Origin: Nitrosospira multiformis
GTDB lineage: Bacteria; Pseudomonadota; Gammaproteobacteria; Burkholderiales; Nitrosomonadaceae
Reading direction: 5' to 3'
DNA: 64,000 bases
Assembly: GCF_900111585.1 (NCBI RefSeq)
Contig: NZ_FOHI01000005.1
Span: 62,001-126,000 of the forward strand
Of the stretch, positions 42,811 through 49,873 are shown one piece after another (within the stretch, counting starts at the first letter, position 1; each line of letters starts with the position of its first letter). Below the pieces are notes generated by a model. The model did no database searches, was not told the DNA's origin, and saw only the letters and a program-made list of their open reading frames with translations. The position numbers were made by a program, and so were the translations under genes.

Positions 42811-44706
42811 ATGAACAAGCTTGATCTCCTGGGCGATATCCCGTCCCTGCTGCAACGTTATGCCGCTGGGGAACTGACTCCTACCGGAATGGTAGAGGCG
42901 GTGCATGCGCTGATCCACGACGATCCCGACAATGTGTGGATACACAAGCTGCCCTTGGAATCACTGCGGCAATATTCCCGGAAAGTGGAAGAAAAAGGGA
43001 TGGCTGCACTGCCTTTATATGGCATCCCCTTCGCTATCAAGGATAATATCGATCTCGCGGGCGTTCCAACTACTGCGGCTTGCCCGGCGTTTGCCTACAC
43101 GCCGCGACGCAGCGCAACGGTGGTGCAGAGACTGATCGACGCGGGCGCGATTCCCATCGGCAAGACCAATCTCGATCAGTTTGCCACCGGGTTGAATGGC
43201 ACCCGCTCTCCCTATGGTGTCTGCCGCAACGCCTTCAACCCCGAATACATCTCCGGTGGATCAAGCTCGGGTTCAGCAGTGGCTGTAGCGAAGGGCTGGG
43301 TATGCTTCAGCCTGGGAACCGATACCGCGGGCTCCGGCAGAGTACCCGCTGCCTTCAATAATCTCATCGGGCATAAACCCACCAAGGGCTGGCTTTCCAC
43401 GCGCGGTGTCGTATCCGCCTGCCGCTCGCTGGATTGCGTCTCCATCTTTGCCTTTACTGCTGCCGATGCGGAGCGAGTTCTCGAAGCCGCCGCGAGCTAT
43501 GATGATGAAGACATTTATTCCCGCCAGAGAGAGAACAGCGATGATCCTGCCTCGCAAAACCTTCGACAGCGTTTCCGTTTTGGCATACCGCGCCGGCAGC
43601 AATTGCAATTCTTTGGCAATTCGGAAAGTGCCAGGTTATTCGAGGAGGCGATAACGCAACTGCAAGCATTGGGTGAGGAGGTCATCGAGATCGATTTTTC
43701 GCCCTTTCTGGAAGCAGCGCACCTGCTTTATGGGGGGCCATGGGTAGCCGAGCGTTATGCCGCCATTCAGAAATTTTTTGATCTGCATAGCGATGAGGTA
43801 ATTTCGCCGGTACGAGAGATCATTGCCGGCGCACACCGATTCTCGGCTGCAGATGCCTACAACGGCTTGTATCGCTTGCGTACGCTTAAACGTCAGGCTG
43901 ACCGTACCTGGTCTGAAGTGGATTGTCTGTTGACGCCTACTGCTGGGACCATTTATCGCATAGAGGAAATGTTGGCAGATCCGATTCGCTTGAACACGAA
44001 TCTGGGTTACTACACCAACTACATGAATCTGCTAGATTATTCAGCAGTAGCGGTGCCCGCGGGGTTTCAGAAGGATGGATTGCCGTTTGGCGTAACCCTG
44101 GTGGCCCCAGCCCATCGGGACGTCTCGCTGTTGCATCTTGCCGCACGTCTGCAACAGGCTTACGCACTGCCCGTGGGGGCTACCGATATTCCGCTGGAAA
44201 AAGAGGTTTTGCCAGAAAAGGTATCTTTTCAACGCCTGGCACAACCGGAGCAACCAGCTCTCGTGCGTGTAGCGGTCTGCGGTGCGCATTTGTCCGGTCT
44301 GCCATTGAATCCTCAACTGACCGGCCGCGACGGGCGCCTGATAGCAAGTACCACAACCTCCCCCGACTATAAATTCTACGCGCTTCCGGGAACACCACCG
44401 CTTCGCCCCGGACTGGTGCGAGTGGATAAGAACGAGCGAGGGTTCGCGATTGAAGTCGAGGTATGGGAACTGCCAGCAAGCGAATTTGGCAGCTTTGTGG
44501 CAGGCATACCTGCTCCGCTGGGAATCGGCACCATTACCCTTGCGGGCGGCGAATCCGTGCAGGGTTTCTTATGCGAGGGCTACGCGGTAGCGGATGCAAA
44601 GGATATCAGTCAGTTCGGGGGATGGCGCCGCTATATGCAATCAACGGCTCATCCCATTGAATGTTTCGCCGGGAGCAGGAGAAAAGCTGCTCCCGGCGAA
44701 AGATAA
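42811..44706 (+). CDS. atzF: Allophanate hydrolase
   Basis: 631 residues from the ATG at 42811 (CAGGAGGAGTGAAT upstream), two bases after the carboxylase stop. Amidase-signature domain: K77 in AIKDNIDLAGVPTT, S151 in ISGGSSSGSAVAVAKG, S175 in GTDTAGSGRVPAAFNN, spaced 74 and 24 residues as in AtzF. From about 470 a C-terminal domain follows, as in other allophanate hydrolases, ending YDGGWRxY-type FGGWRRYM. The final ~20 residues (STAHPIECFAGSRRKAAPGE) are read across the antisense of a broken gene and look like a chance extension. It yields ammonia and CO2 from allophanate, the last step of guanidine use. Confidence 0.95.
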   Translation: MNKLDLLGDIPSLLQRYAAGELTPTGMVEAVHALIHDDPDNVWIHKLPLESLRQYSRKVEEKGMAALPLYGIPFAIKDNIDLAGVPTTAACPAFAYTPRRSATVVQRLIDAGAIPIGKTNLDQFATGLNGTRSPYGVCRNAFNPEYISGGSSSGSAVAVAKGWVCFSLGTDTAGSGRVPAAFNNLIGHKPTKGWLSTRGVVSACRSLDCVSIFAFTAADAERVLEAAASYDDEDIYSRQRENSDDPASQNLRQRFRFGIPRRQQLQFFGNSESARLFEEAITQLQALGEEVIEIDFSPFLEAAHLLYGGPWVAERYAAIQKFFDLHSDEVISPVREIIAGAHRFSAADAYNGLYRLRTLKRQADRTWSEVDCLLTPTAGTIYRIEEMLADPIRLNTNLGYYTNYMNLLDYSAVAVPAGFQKDGLPFGVTLVAPAHRDVSLLHLAARLQQAYALPVGATDIPLEKEVLPEKVSFQRLAQPEQPALVRVAVCGAHLSGLPLNPQLTGRDGRLIASTTTSPDYKFYALPGTPPLRPGLVRVDKNERGFAIEVEVWELPASEFGSFVAGIPAPLGIGTITLAGGESVQGFLCEGYAVADAKDISQFGGWRRYMQSTAHPIECFAGSRRKAAPGER

Positions 44707-44913
44707 GCTACCAGGTGAACCTATACCCCAACTAAAAGAGTTGGTTTCAATCCCGCTGCAGGTTGCCGGAGGGCACAATGGGATTGGATCAAGGAAGGTA
44801 CCAGTAGAAGTACCTGCATCGGCTGCTTGTGTATAGCCTGGTGCCAATGCTGCCAGGAAGGTCACACCTACCCAAAGCGGATGACGTTGCAACTTGGTAA
44901 ATTTGTTATTCAT
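44641..44913 (-). pseudogene. Truncated secreted protein of the PEP-CTERM/choice-of-anchor type
   Basis: 90 residues. Start ATG at 44913 with AAGAGGTGAAAA before it. Signal peptide 1-31 (WVGVTFLAALAPGYTQA). The mature part GTFLDPIPLCPPATC, NSFSWGIGSPGSLSFAG, FSPAPGETFNGM resembles the start of choice-of-anchor domains that occur in exosortase-dependent proteins, which normally run for more than 150 residues and end in an anchor. Here the frame stops at 44641, inside the allophanate hydrolase gene on the other strand. Most likely the start of a gene cut off by a rearrangement. Confidence 0.55.
44664..44701. terminator. Strong hairpin at the 3' end of the guanidine operon
   Basis: TTTCGCCGGGAGCAG, an 8-base loop, then the perfect complement CTGCTCCCGGCGAAA: a 15-bp stem. 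No T tract follows on either strand (plus reads GATAAGC). It lies inside the last codons of the allophanate hydrolase gene and could stabilise or end transcripts of both converging genes, without being a classical intrinsic terminator. Confidence 0.5.
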
Positions 44914-45177
44914 TTTTCACCTCTTATTTGTCTTTGTTGTTGATAAACACAGCATCAATTACTTGTCATACTCCGCCATCGCAAATGGTAGTCGCCAGGT
45001 ACGCTAGGGCTTCCAGATTAAATATAGGTCAGTTATAAAAGAATTTTTTTCCTTTTCTGCTTCCCTTTTTACCCCTTGAAAAGTTTTTAGCTTGGCCCAA
45101 TTGGAAGTGCCGTTGCATAAAGCCTCTCCGCTGCATAAAGCTCCCTTTTGCAGCATCCAGACAGGTAACCTGTCATG

Positions 45178-45396
45178 CTAGCCTTCATCAAGGCCAAGAG
45201 CTTTCTTTCCTGACAAAGGCTCAATGTACTGCACGCGTATCACATGAACCTCTCCTGATACCGGAGATCGGCGATGAGGTTTCTGCTCAGATCCCCCTTC
45301 CTCCGCAAGTCTGTTTGTTGCCGTCCACAATATGGCGGGCTGTGCGTTTGAAACACGTGTGGTTGAGGAGACTCCATAAACATTAACGCTAATCAC
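45178..45396 (-). pseudogene. Possible CHASE-domain fragment
   Basis: A 72-codon frame that contains GEVHVIRVQYIEPLSGKKALGLDEG (as VIRVQYIEPLSGKK and ALGLDEG), resembling the CHASE sensory domain pattern yIEP-x-x-GN-x-xALGxD of membrane sensor kinases and diguanylate cyclases. Nothing else of such a protein, such as membrane helices or output domain, is left. The 647 bp between 44914 and 45560 otherwise show no gene. Short likeness, moderate to low certainty. Confidence 0.35.
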
Positions 45397-45560
45397 GCCG
45401 AGCGGGCGGACTCGTGCGGATTGACGTACCGAGACTGGAGCGGCGAGGTTTTCTACAGAATAGTCTTGTCAGACTATTGCAGATTGGGGGAGATGTTCCA
45501 TACTTAATTTAAGCATGAATAAAAGGGCCATCACTTTATATTCTGGGGAAGGAAGATGAA

Positions 45561-46334
45561 ATGAAGATCAAGCAAATAATTCAACTTACTGCCTTAGCAT
45601 TTTTTACATCGAGTTTCTTCCATGCGCAAGCAGCTCCCACACCAGTCGCGGAGTATCGCTTTAATAACTCATTTGCTTCCGCAGTGCTTGGAGCCCCTGC
45701 TATTGTTCCTGTCGATCCAATGGGACAGAGCAATTTTCAGACGGATTCAGTTTTTGGGAGAAGTCAACCGGTATATAGCTTTAATGGGGACGCCAACCCA
45801 CCTGGCAACCAGGCGGGGTTATATCTGAGCACCGATGGTCTTTTAACGACAAATAACGTTTACTCTGTCGATTTGATATTCAAGTTCAACGAGGGCGAGA
45901 ATCATTGGCGACGGATTATCGATGTACAAAACCGTCAATCTGATACCGGATTCTATGTAAGTCCTGAAAACCGGCTGCAGATTTATCCGGTTAGCAACGG
46001 TTCGACCCCATTTACTAATAATGAGTATCACGAGGTTCTTCTAACTAACGATAATGGCGCGGTTAGATATTATTTGGATGGAGTGTTGCAGAACACCAGT
46101 AATACCCATTTAATGGATATTGACTCGAACAACCGGATGAACTTTTTCTTGGACAATGTAGCGGGAGCAGCGCAAACCGAGTACTCGGATGGAAGTGTTG
46201 CTCTAATAAGGATTTATAATGAGGCCTTAACTGCACCTCCGCTCCCTATTCCTGAACCCGAAACCTATGCCATGATGCTGGCTGGACTGGGTTTACTTGG
46301 TTTCATCGCGTGGCGAAAGGATAGTACTAAGTAA
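45561..46334 (+). CDS. PEP-CTERM protein with a LamG-like (concanavalin-type) domain
   Basis: 257 residues. Signal peptide 1-24 (ALAFFTSSFFHAQA). The body, residues 28-225, has the beta-sandwich pattern of laminin G/concanavalin-like domains: VAEYRFNNSFASAVLG, LTTNNVYSVDLIFKFNEG, WRRIIDVQNRQSDTGFYVSP, HEVLLTNDNGAVRYYLDGVL, VALIRIYNEAL. The end is an exosortase sorting signal, IPEPETYAMMLAGLGLLG, one more hydrophobic run and a basic tail (WRKDSTK). Such proteins are exported and placed on the surface by EpsH-type exosortases. The sugar-binding role of the domain is inferred. Confidence 0.9.
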   Translation: MKIKQIIQLTALAFFTSSFFHAQAAPTPVAEYRFNNSFASAVLGAPAIVPVDPMGQSNFQTDSVFGRSQPVYSFNGDANPPGNQAGLYLSTDGLLTTNNVYSVDLIFKFNEGENHWRRIIDVQNRQSDTGFYVSPENRLQIYPVSNGSTPFTNNEYHEVLLTNDNGAVRYYLDGVLQNTSNTHLMDIDSNNRMNFFLDNVAGAAQTEYSDGSVALIRIYNEALTAPPLPIPEPETYAMMLAGLGLLGFIAWRKDSTK

Positions 46335-46450
46335 GGTAACGCGAAGCGAGTTCTGCGAATTTAGGCATTAATAATTTTCGGATTAGGCACTGAGGAAAAG
46401 TGCAAACGCTCAATTCACTTTGTTATTAGCGGACTGATGATTCTTCAACG

Positions 46451-46479
46451 CTCATTCTCCGTAGTACGGAGAATGAGCG
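46451..46479. terminator. Perfect hairpin downstream of amoC
   Basis: GCTCATTCTCCGTA, one base, then TACGGAGAATGAGC: a 14-bp perfect inverted repeat centred 37 bp past the amoC stop. No T tract follows in either direction. It may protect or end the amoC transcript; amo transcripts are known to be stable. Confidence 0.55.
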
Positions 46480-46500
46480 GGTAACATGGAAAAACAGAGG

Positions 46501-47310
46501 TCAGATGCGGTTCAGGATAGCCTTGCTCTGATTATTCCAGACCACGTCAGTCAGATTGGAAAAACGGGTGATCATCTGCGCTGCTATGCCGCCGGCGAAC
46601 AGACCCGACCAGCTCAGGATCACAAAACCCCAGTGCAGCGGGGCGCTGAAAAGCTCTTCCATGAACCAGAATGCATGCCCCCATTCGTTAAAACCGACGT
46701 TGGGAAGGATCATCAGAGGGCCTGCAATCGCCATTACCAGGGGAAACGAGACGCCTCTGGCGTACAGCGGCAAGCGGGTTTTAGCGTACAGGAAGGTTGC
46801 CACTCCACAGGTGATGTACATCGGGAAGGAGCCATAAAAAACAACGATATGGCTTGGCGTGAAGCTGGTATCGCGAATGATCACCTGGTGCCAGGAGGCA
46901 TCCTGCTCGGTGAAGAAGCTGCCACCCCAATAAACCCCGAAGAGGTATATGCCAGCCCACATCAGCAAGTAGAAGTTACGCTTGATCTCCAGTTTGGGAT
47001 CGAGGTTGTCCAACTGCTCCCTGGTATCCCGGGTTCTCCAGATCCAGCTCCAGGTAATCAGGGCAAAGATCGGCATCACGATCATGTGCACCCGCCACAA
47101 GCCCATCCAGACTTTTTCAAATTCGGGCTCCATCGAATCCATGCCGTGTGAATAAGCAAAGGTTCGCTGATACCAGATCCAGAATATTGCCACTGTCAGC
47201 ATTGCTAACAACCCCATCTTGTAATACTTCGAGTCGTACCACCGTGACATGTCGTAATCGCGGTCCGACTCGACACCTGCCATCCTGGCGGTTTTTAATG
47301 CCGTTGACAT
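46501..47310 (-). CDS. amoC: Ammonia monooxygenase subunit C, stand-alone copy
   Basis: 269 residues, full length with about six membrane helices. AMO oxidises ammonia to hydroxylamine in the intracytoplasmic membranes. Copper ligands of the PmoC/AmoC metal site are present as D137, H141 and H154 (DASWHQV... SHIVVF), with the spacing of 4 and 13 seen in PmoC. AmoC hallmarks include [18 protein letters not shown] and [18 protein letters not shown]. No amoA or amoB is next to it, so this is a singleton copy; ammonia oxidizers carry such extra copies and in Nitrosomonas europaea one is stress-induced. TAGGAGACATCAAA precedes the ATG. The upstream 330 bp are repeats. Confidence 0.97.
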   Translation of the reverse strand: MSTALKTARMAGVESDRDYDMSRWYDSKYYKMGLLAMLTVAIFWIWYQRTFAYSHGMDSMEPEFEKVWMGLWRVHMIVMPIFALITWSWIWRTRDTREQLDNLDPKLEIKRNFYLLMWAGIYLFGVYWGGSFFTEQDASWHQVIIRDTSFTPSHIVVFYGSFPMYITCGVATFLYAKTRLPLYARGVSFPLVMAIAGPLMILPNVGFNEWGHAFWFMEELFSAPLHWGFVILSWSGLFAGGIAAQMITRFSNLTDVVWNNQSKAILNRI

Positions 47311-47347
47311 TTTGATGTCTCCTATTCCGTTAGATAAGAACGATTAC

Positions 47348-47668
47348 TGCTGGACGGATGTTCAGAGTCCTGTGTATGAATGTTCAGAGTGATGCTTCTG
47401 AACCGGGCTTGCGCCGTGGACAGGTGGGCAGAGTCCTGCTGCTGGACGGATGGTCAGAGTCCCACTACTGGACGAGTACTCAGAGTCCGATTGGAAGGAT
47501 GGATGAAGTTCAGCATTCTGCTGCTGAACAGATACTGCTGGTGGTCCGGTGGACGGGAATTCAGAGTCCTGCTACTGGACGGATGGTCAGAGTCCCACTG
47601 CTGGACGGGTGCTCAGAGTCCGATTGATGGATAGTTCGAGTCCTGCATCGGGCAGGCACTTACAGTCC
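47348..47668. repeat. Degenerate 26-bp tandem repeats upstream of amoC
   Basis: About ten units with core CTGGACGG-x-TGGTCAGAGTCC, for instance at 47463-47488 (CACTACTGGACGAGTACTCAGAGTCC, 26 bases given here as CACTACTGGACGAG and TACTCAGAGTCC). CAGAGTCC recurs exactly 52 bp apart at 47429 and 47481, and at 47562 and 47614. A larger block of about 70 bp is duplicated 133 bp further (47429-47502 and 47562-47632). Frames in it are open in more than one phase, but with no ribosome site, so I take them as chance. The array occupies most of the space between amoC and the next minus-strand gene, where the amoC promoter should be. Confidence 0.85.
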
Positions 47669-47784
47669 TTTTTACAGAACTTATCTGTTGGAGTCAACCC
47701 CCTTTCAGAAAGTTCCAGTAGCAGATCACGGATCACTCCTCGCAAACGGTGAGCTTCAGAAGTGCCTTCGGATCCCGCAAGCGA

Positions 47785-48414
47785 TCACCCAAATATTCTC
47801 TTCCAGTTCGAGAGGACGATCACGATAAAAAGGAACATCAGTGCCTGTGGCCAGTACTTGGCCGCATAGTCTTTCCAGTCGGTCCCGACTTTGATCGGTA
47901 TCTGTAACCTGAATTCGGTACCAGCGGGACGTTTACCATCGAGGTAGAGCGCGTATTGCCCAACCGAATCAAACTTGAATGCCTGAGTGAGAGTACCGGA
48001 TGCGTACGCCTGCGGTGGTATTGACAGCAATTCCTGCTCCCCATTTTTGTCCGACAGTTTGACCAACCGAAGCGCCAAGGGAACATGACGGGCAGATTCA
48101 GGATAAAGCAAATCCAGCGTCACATTGAGTGTGCCCGGGCTTGGCACTTTGCCGCAGAGCACGGGAACCGCCTTGGCGCTGGTTGGATCATCCGGTATTT
48201 CGTAGTCACTGGGGATGAAGTAGGCAGAATAGCCTACGAGCAGGGCCTCGGTTTCGATGGTGCAGGTGCCGCCGCGATAGCCTTTTGGATATGTTGAAGA
48301 CCGATCTCCCTGAGAACTCACATGAAACTGTGCTCCCACCGCCACCATCAGCGCCACAAATCCTGTTACAACCAGAAGCCGCATACGCGGCGGCAATCTA
48401 CGCCAAAAATCCAT
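47785..48414 (-). CDS. Membrane-anchored protein with periplasmic domain, unknown
   Basis: 209 residues. N-terminal helix about 12-30 (LLVVTGFVALMVAVGAQF), a periplasmic beta-rich region of about 150 residues with two cysteines (GGTCTIETE and PVLCGKV) that could pair, and a C-terminal helix YWPQALMFLFIVIVLSNWKR. The layout with a short cytoplasmic tail recalls membrane partners of monooxygenases, and amoC lies about 470 bp downstream on the same strand. But the copper motifs of PmoD/AmoD are not seen, so I do not assign it to amoD or amoE. The nearest matches cannot be given without a search. Confidence 0.65.
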   Translation of the reverse strand: MDFWRRLPPRMRLLVVTGFVALMVAVGAQFHVSSQGDRSSTYPKGYRGGTCTIETEALLVGYSAYFIPSDYEIPDDPTSAKAVPVLCGKVPSPGTLNVTLDLLYPESARHVPLALRLVKLSDKNGEQELLSIPPQAYASGTLTQAFKFDSVGQYALYLDGKRPAGTEFRLQIPIKVGTDWKDYAAKYWPQALMFLFIVIVLSNWKRIFG

Positions 48415-48578
48415 GCCGTTCTTTCCTGTTCGATGCTCTGGATGTTCCAGTGTACGTTGCAGTTGTTTAAGTCACAATTAGTATTCTGCTTTGATCAGGT
48501 TCAACAATAGACAATTGACAGTCGTAACAGAGATGGATCACAAGCGCAGGTCTCTTCCAGCTCTCTTTCAGTTATTGC

Positions 48579-49283
48579 CTACTGCAAGTCTGAATAATAT
48601 TGCATCTTGATCCGGTCGATATAGTCTCTGAGATTTTCCTTCGATAAGCCATATTCCTTGAGCGGGGATTCGATGGGGCAAGCGATGGTATTGATCAGGA
48701 AGCCGAAGGCGCTGGCGTCCAGCGTGGTGGGTTTATCCCCGAGAAAATATTTGTTGTCGCCGAGGCATGCGGAGAGTGCATCTATATCCTGCATCCCGAG
48801 CTCAAAAATCTCTTCGGGTTTATGGCGGCCCATGCCATGCCCATAAATTTGACGCCGAATCTTGTAGCGGTAGATAACTGCTGCGACATCCCGGATTGCT
48901 GGGGGCAAGACGTCAAAGATGGCTTTCTTATTGACCTGCCAGTTCACATCCGTATACTGCCAGCGGGTATACATGGTTGCCCAGAAAAGATGCTCTTCGA
49001 CCAGGCGCTGCATTGCCAGGGACAGTGCAGTCTCTGCGGGATTCAACCCTTCGTCGAGGTCTTTATACTTGTCTTTGAGATGCCGAATGATGAAGCGGGA
49101 ATCCGCTAATTTGATGTTTCCATCTTTTATATACGGCAATTTACCCTTTGGCGCGAATAGTGGAAGCGTTGTTTTGATTGCATATTCGATCCCTGCCATA
49201 CGCAAATATGTCTCTGTTTTGCAACAGAAATGACTTAAATTCGGATTACCCCAGGTACGCTCAAACTGGTACAGTATCAACAT
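48579..49283 (-). CDS. Glutathione S-transferase-fold protein, metaxin/Fax-like
   Basis: 234 residues. The thioredoxin-like half has NPNLSHFCCKTETYLRMAGI and KLPYIKDGNIKLADSRFIIR, the latter matching the cis-proline and D-S-R glutathione-site pattern of the metaxin/failed-axon-connection group. The helical half includes RLVEEHLFWATMYTRWQYTD and KYFLGDKPTTLDASAFGFLI. Substrate is unknown. It is divergent from the HxlR regulator gene across about 167 bp, and that regulator could control it. Confidence 0.87.
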   Translation of the reverse strand: MLILYQFERTWGNPNLSHFCCKTETYLRMAGIEYAIKTTLPLFAPKGKLPYIKDGNIKLADSRFIIRHLKDKYKDLDEGLNPAETALSLAMQRLVEEHLFWATMYTRWQYTDVNWQVNKKAIFDVLPPAIRDVAAVIYRYKIRRQIYGHGMGRHKPEEIFELGMQDIDALSACLGDNKYFLGDKPTTLDASAFGFLINTIACPIESPLKEYGLSKENLRDYIDRIKMQYYSDLQ

Positions 49284-49450
49284 GGCTGTTCTCCATCTTG
49301 TTAGTCAGCATTCTTCTCATCAGCTTGCCTTGGCATGGGACAGCAGCCTAGCCTACTATGTTGCGAACTGCAAGTGACTATATTAAAGTTCACCTGCAAA
49401 TGTTATAACCCGTAAGTGTTACAAGTTATGGATGGGTGAAGGAGGAAGCT

Positions 49451-49873
49451 GTGACAGGTGGTGCGGAAGCGCGTAATGGCACAACATTCAAGCGCTCCTC
49501 ATGTCCCATTACCAATGGATTGAATATCTTTGGCGACAAATGGACGCTTCTGGTCATTCGCGACCTGGTGCTCGGTAAGCGTCGTTATGCCGATTTTATC
49601 TCGTCGCCGGAAAATATCGCCTCGAACATCCTTTCCGATCGCCTGAAGAGATTGGAGACGGCGGGCCTTGTCTCCCGGCGGGTATATCAACAGAAACCTG
49701 TTCGCTACGAATACGTTCTTACAGAGAAGGGCAACGATCTCAAGCCCATTCTGGAAGCAATAAGCAGATGGGGCAAGAAGCACTGTCCTGGCACCGACGT
49801 GTTTCGCCCTGTCGATCAGCCCGCATTACGAGTTTCAAAAACAGGAAGTGCAAACAGCGATTTTAAGGGTTGA
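49451..49873 (+). CDS. HxlR-family transcriptional regulator
   Basis: 140 residues from the GTG at 49451 (AAGGAGGAAGCT before it); a GTG at 49436 is also possible. The winged helix-turn-helix is read in CPITNGLNIFGDKWTLLVIR, DLVLGKRRYADF, NILSDRLKRLETAGLVSRRV and YEYVLTEKGNDLKPILEAI, all standard HxlR. Members sense electrophiles or redox via a cysteine; C in SSCPIT is at the usual place. The stop abuts the start of the permease gene with no gap, so they share a transcript. The divergent GST-like gene is a likely target. Confidence 0.88.
   Translation: MTGGAEARNGTTFKRSSCPITNGLNIFGDKWTLLVIRDLVLGKRRYADFISSPENIASNILSDRLKRLETAGLVSRRVYQQKPVRYEYVLTEKGNDLKPILEAISRWGKKHCPGTDVFRPVDQPALRVSKTGSANSDFKG

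Noticed and set aside
39170-44706. Annotation of the operon as urea carboxylase/urea amidolyase for urea use.
   Set aside because: The guanidine-I riboswitch in front and the DUF1989 pair inside the operon fit guanidine better; urea remains a possible side substrate of the carboxylase.
47358-47634. Small proteins of 84-89 residues encoded by the repeats.
   Set aside because: Overlapping frames are open on the plus strand only because of the repeat composition; no ribosome site, and composition is unlike neighbours.
47348-47668. CRISPR array.
   Set aside because: Units follow each other without unique spacers of constant length and differ in sequence; no cas genes are present.
47785-48414. 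AmoD, AmoE or PmoD assignment for the membrane protein near amoC.
   Set aside because: The copper-binding pattern of PmoD is not seen and I cannot compare sequences; topology alone is not enough.
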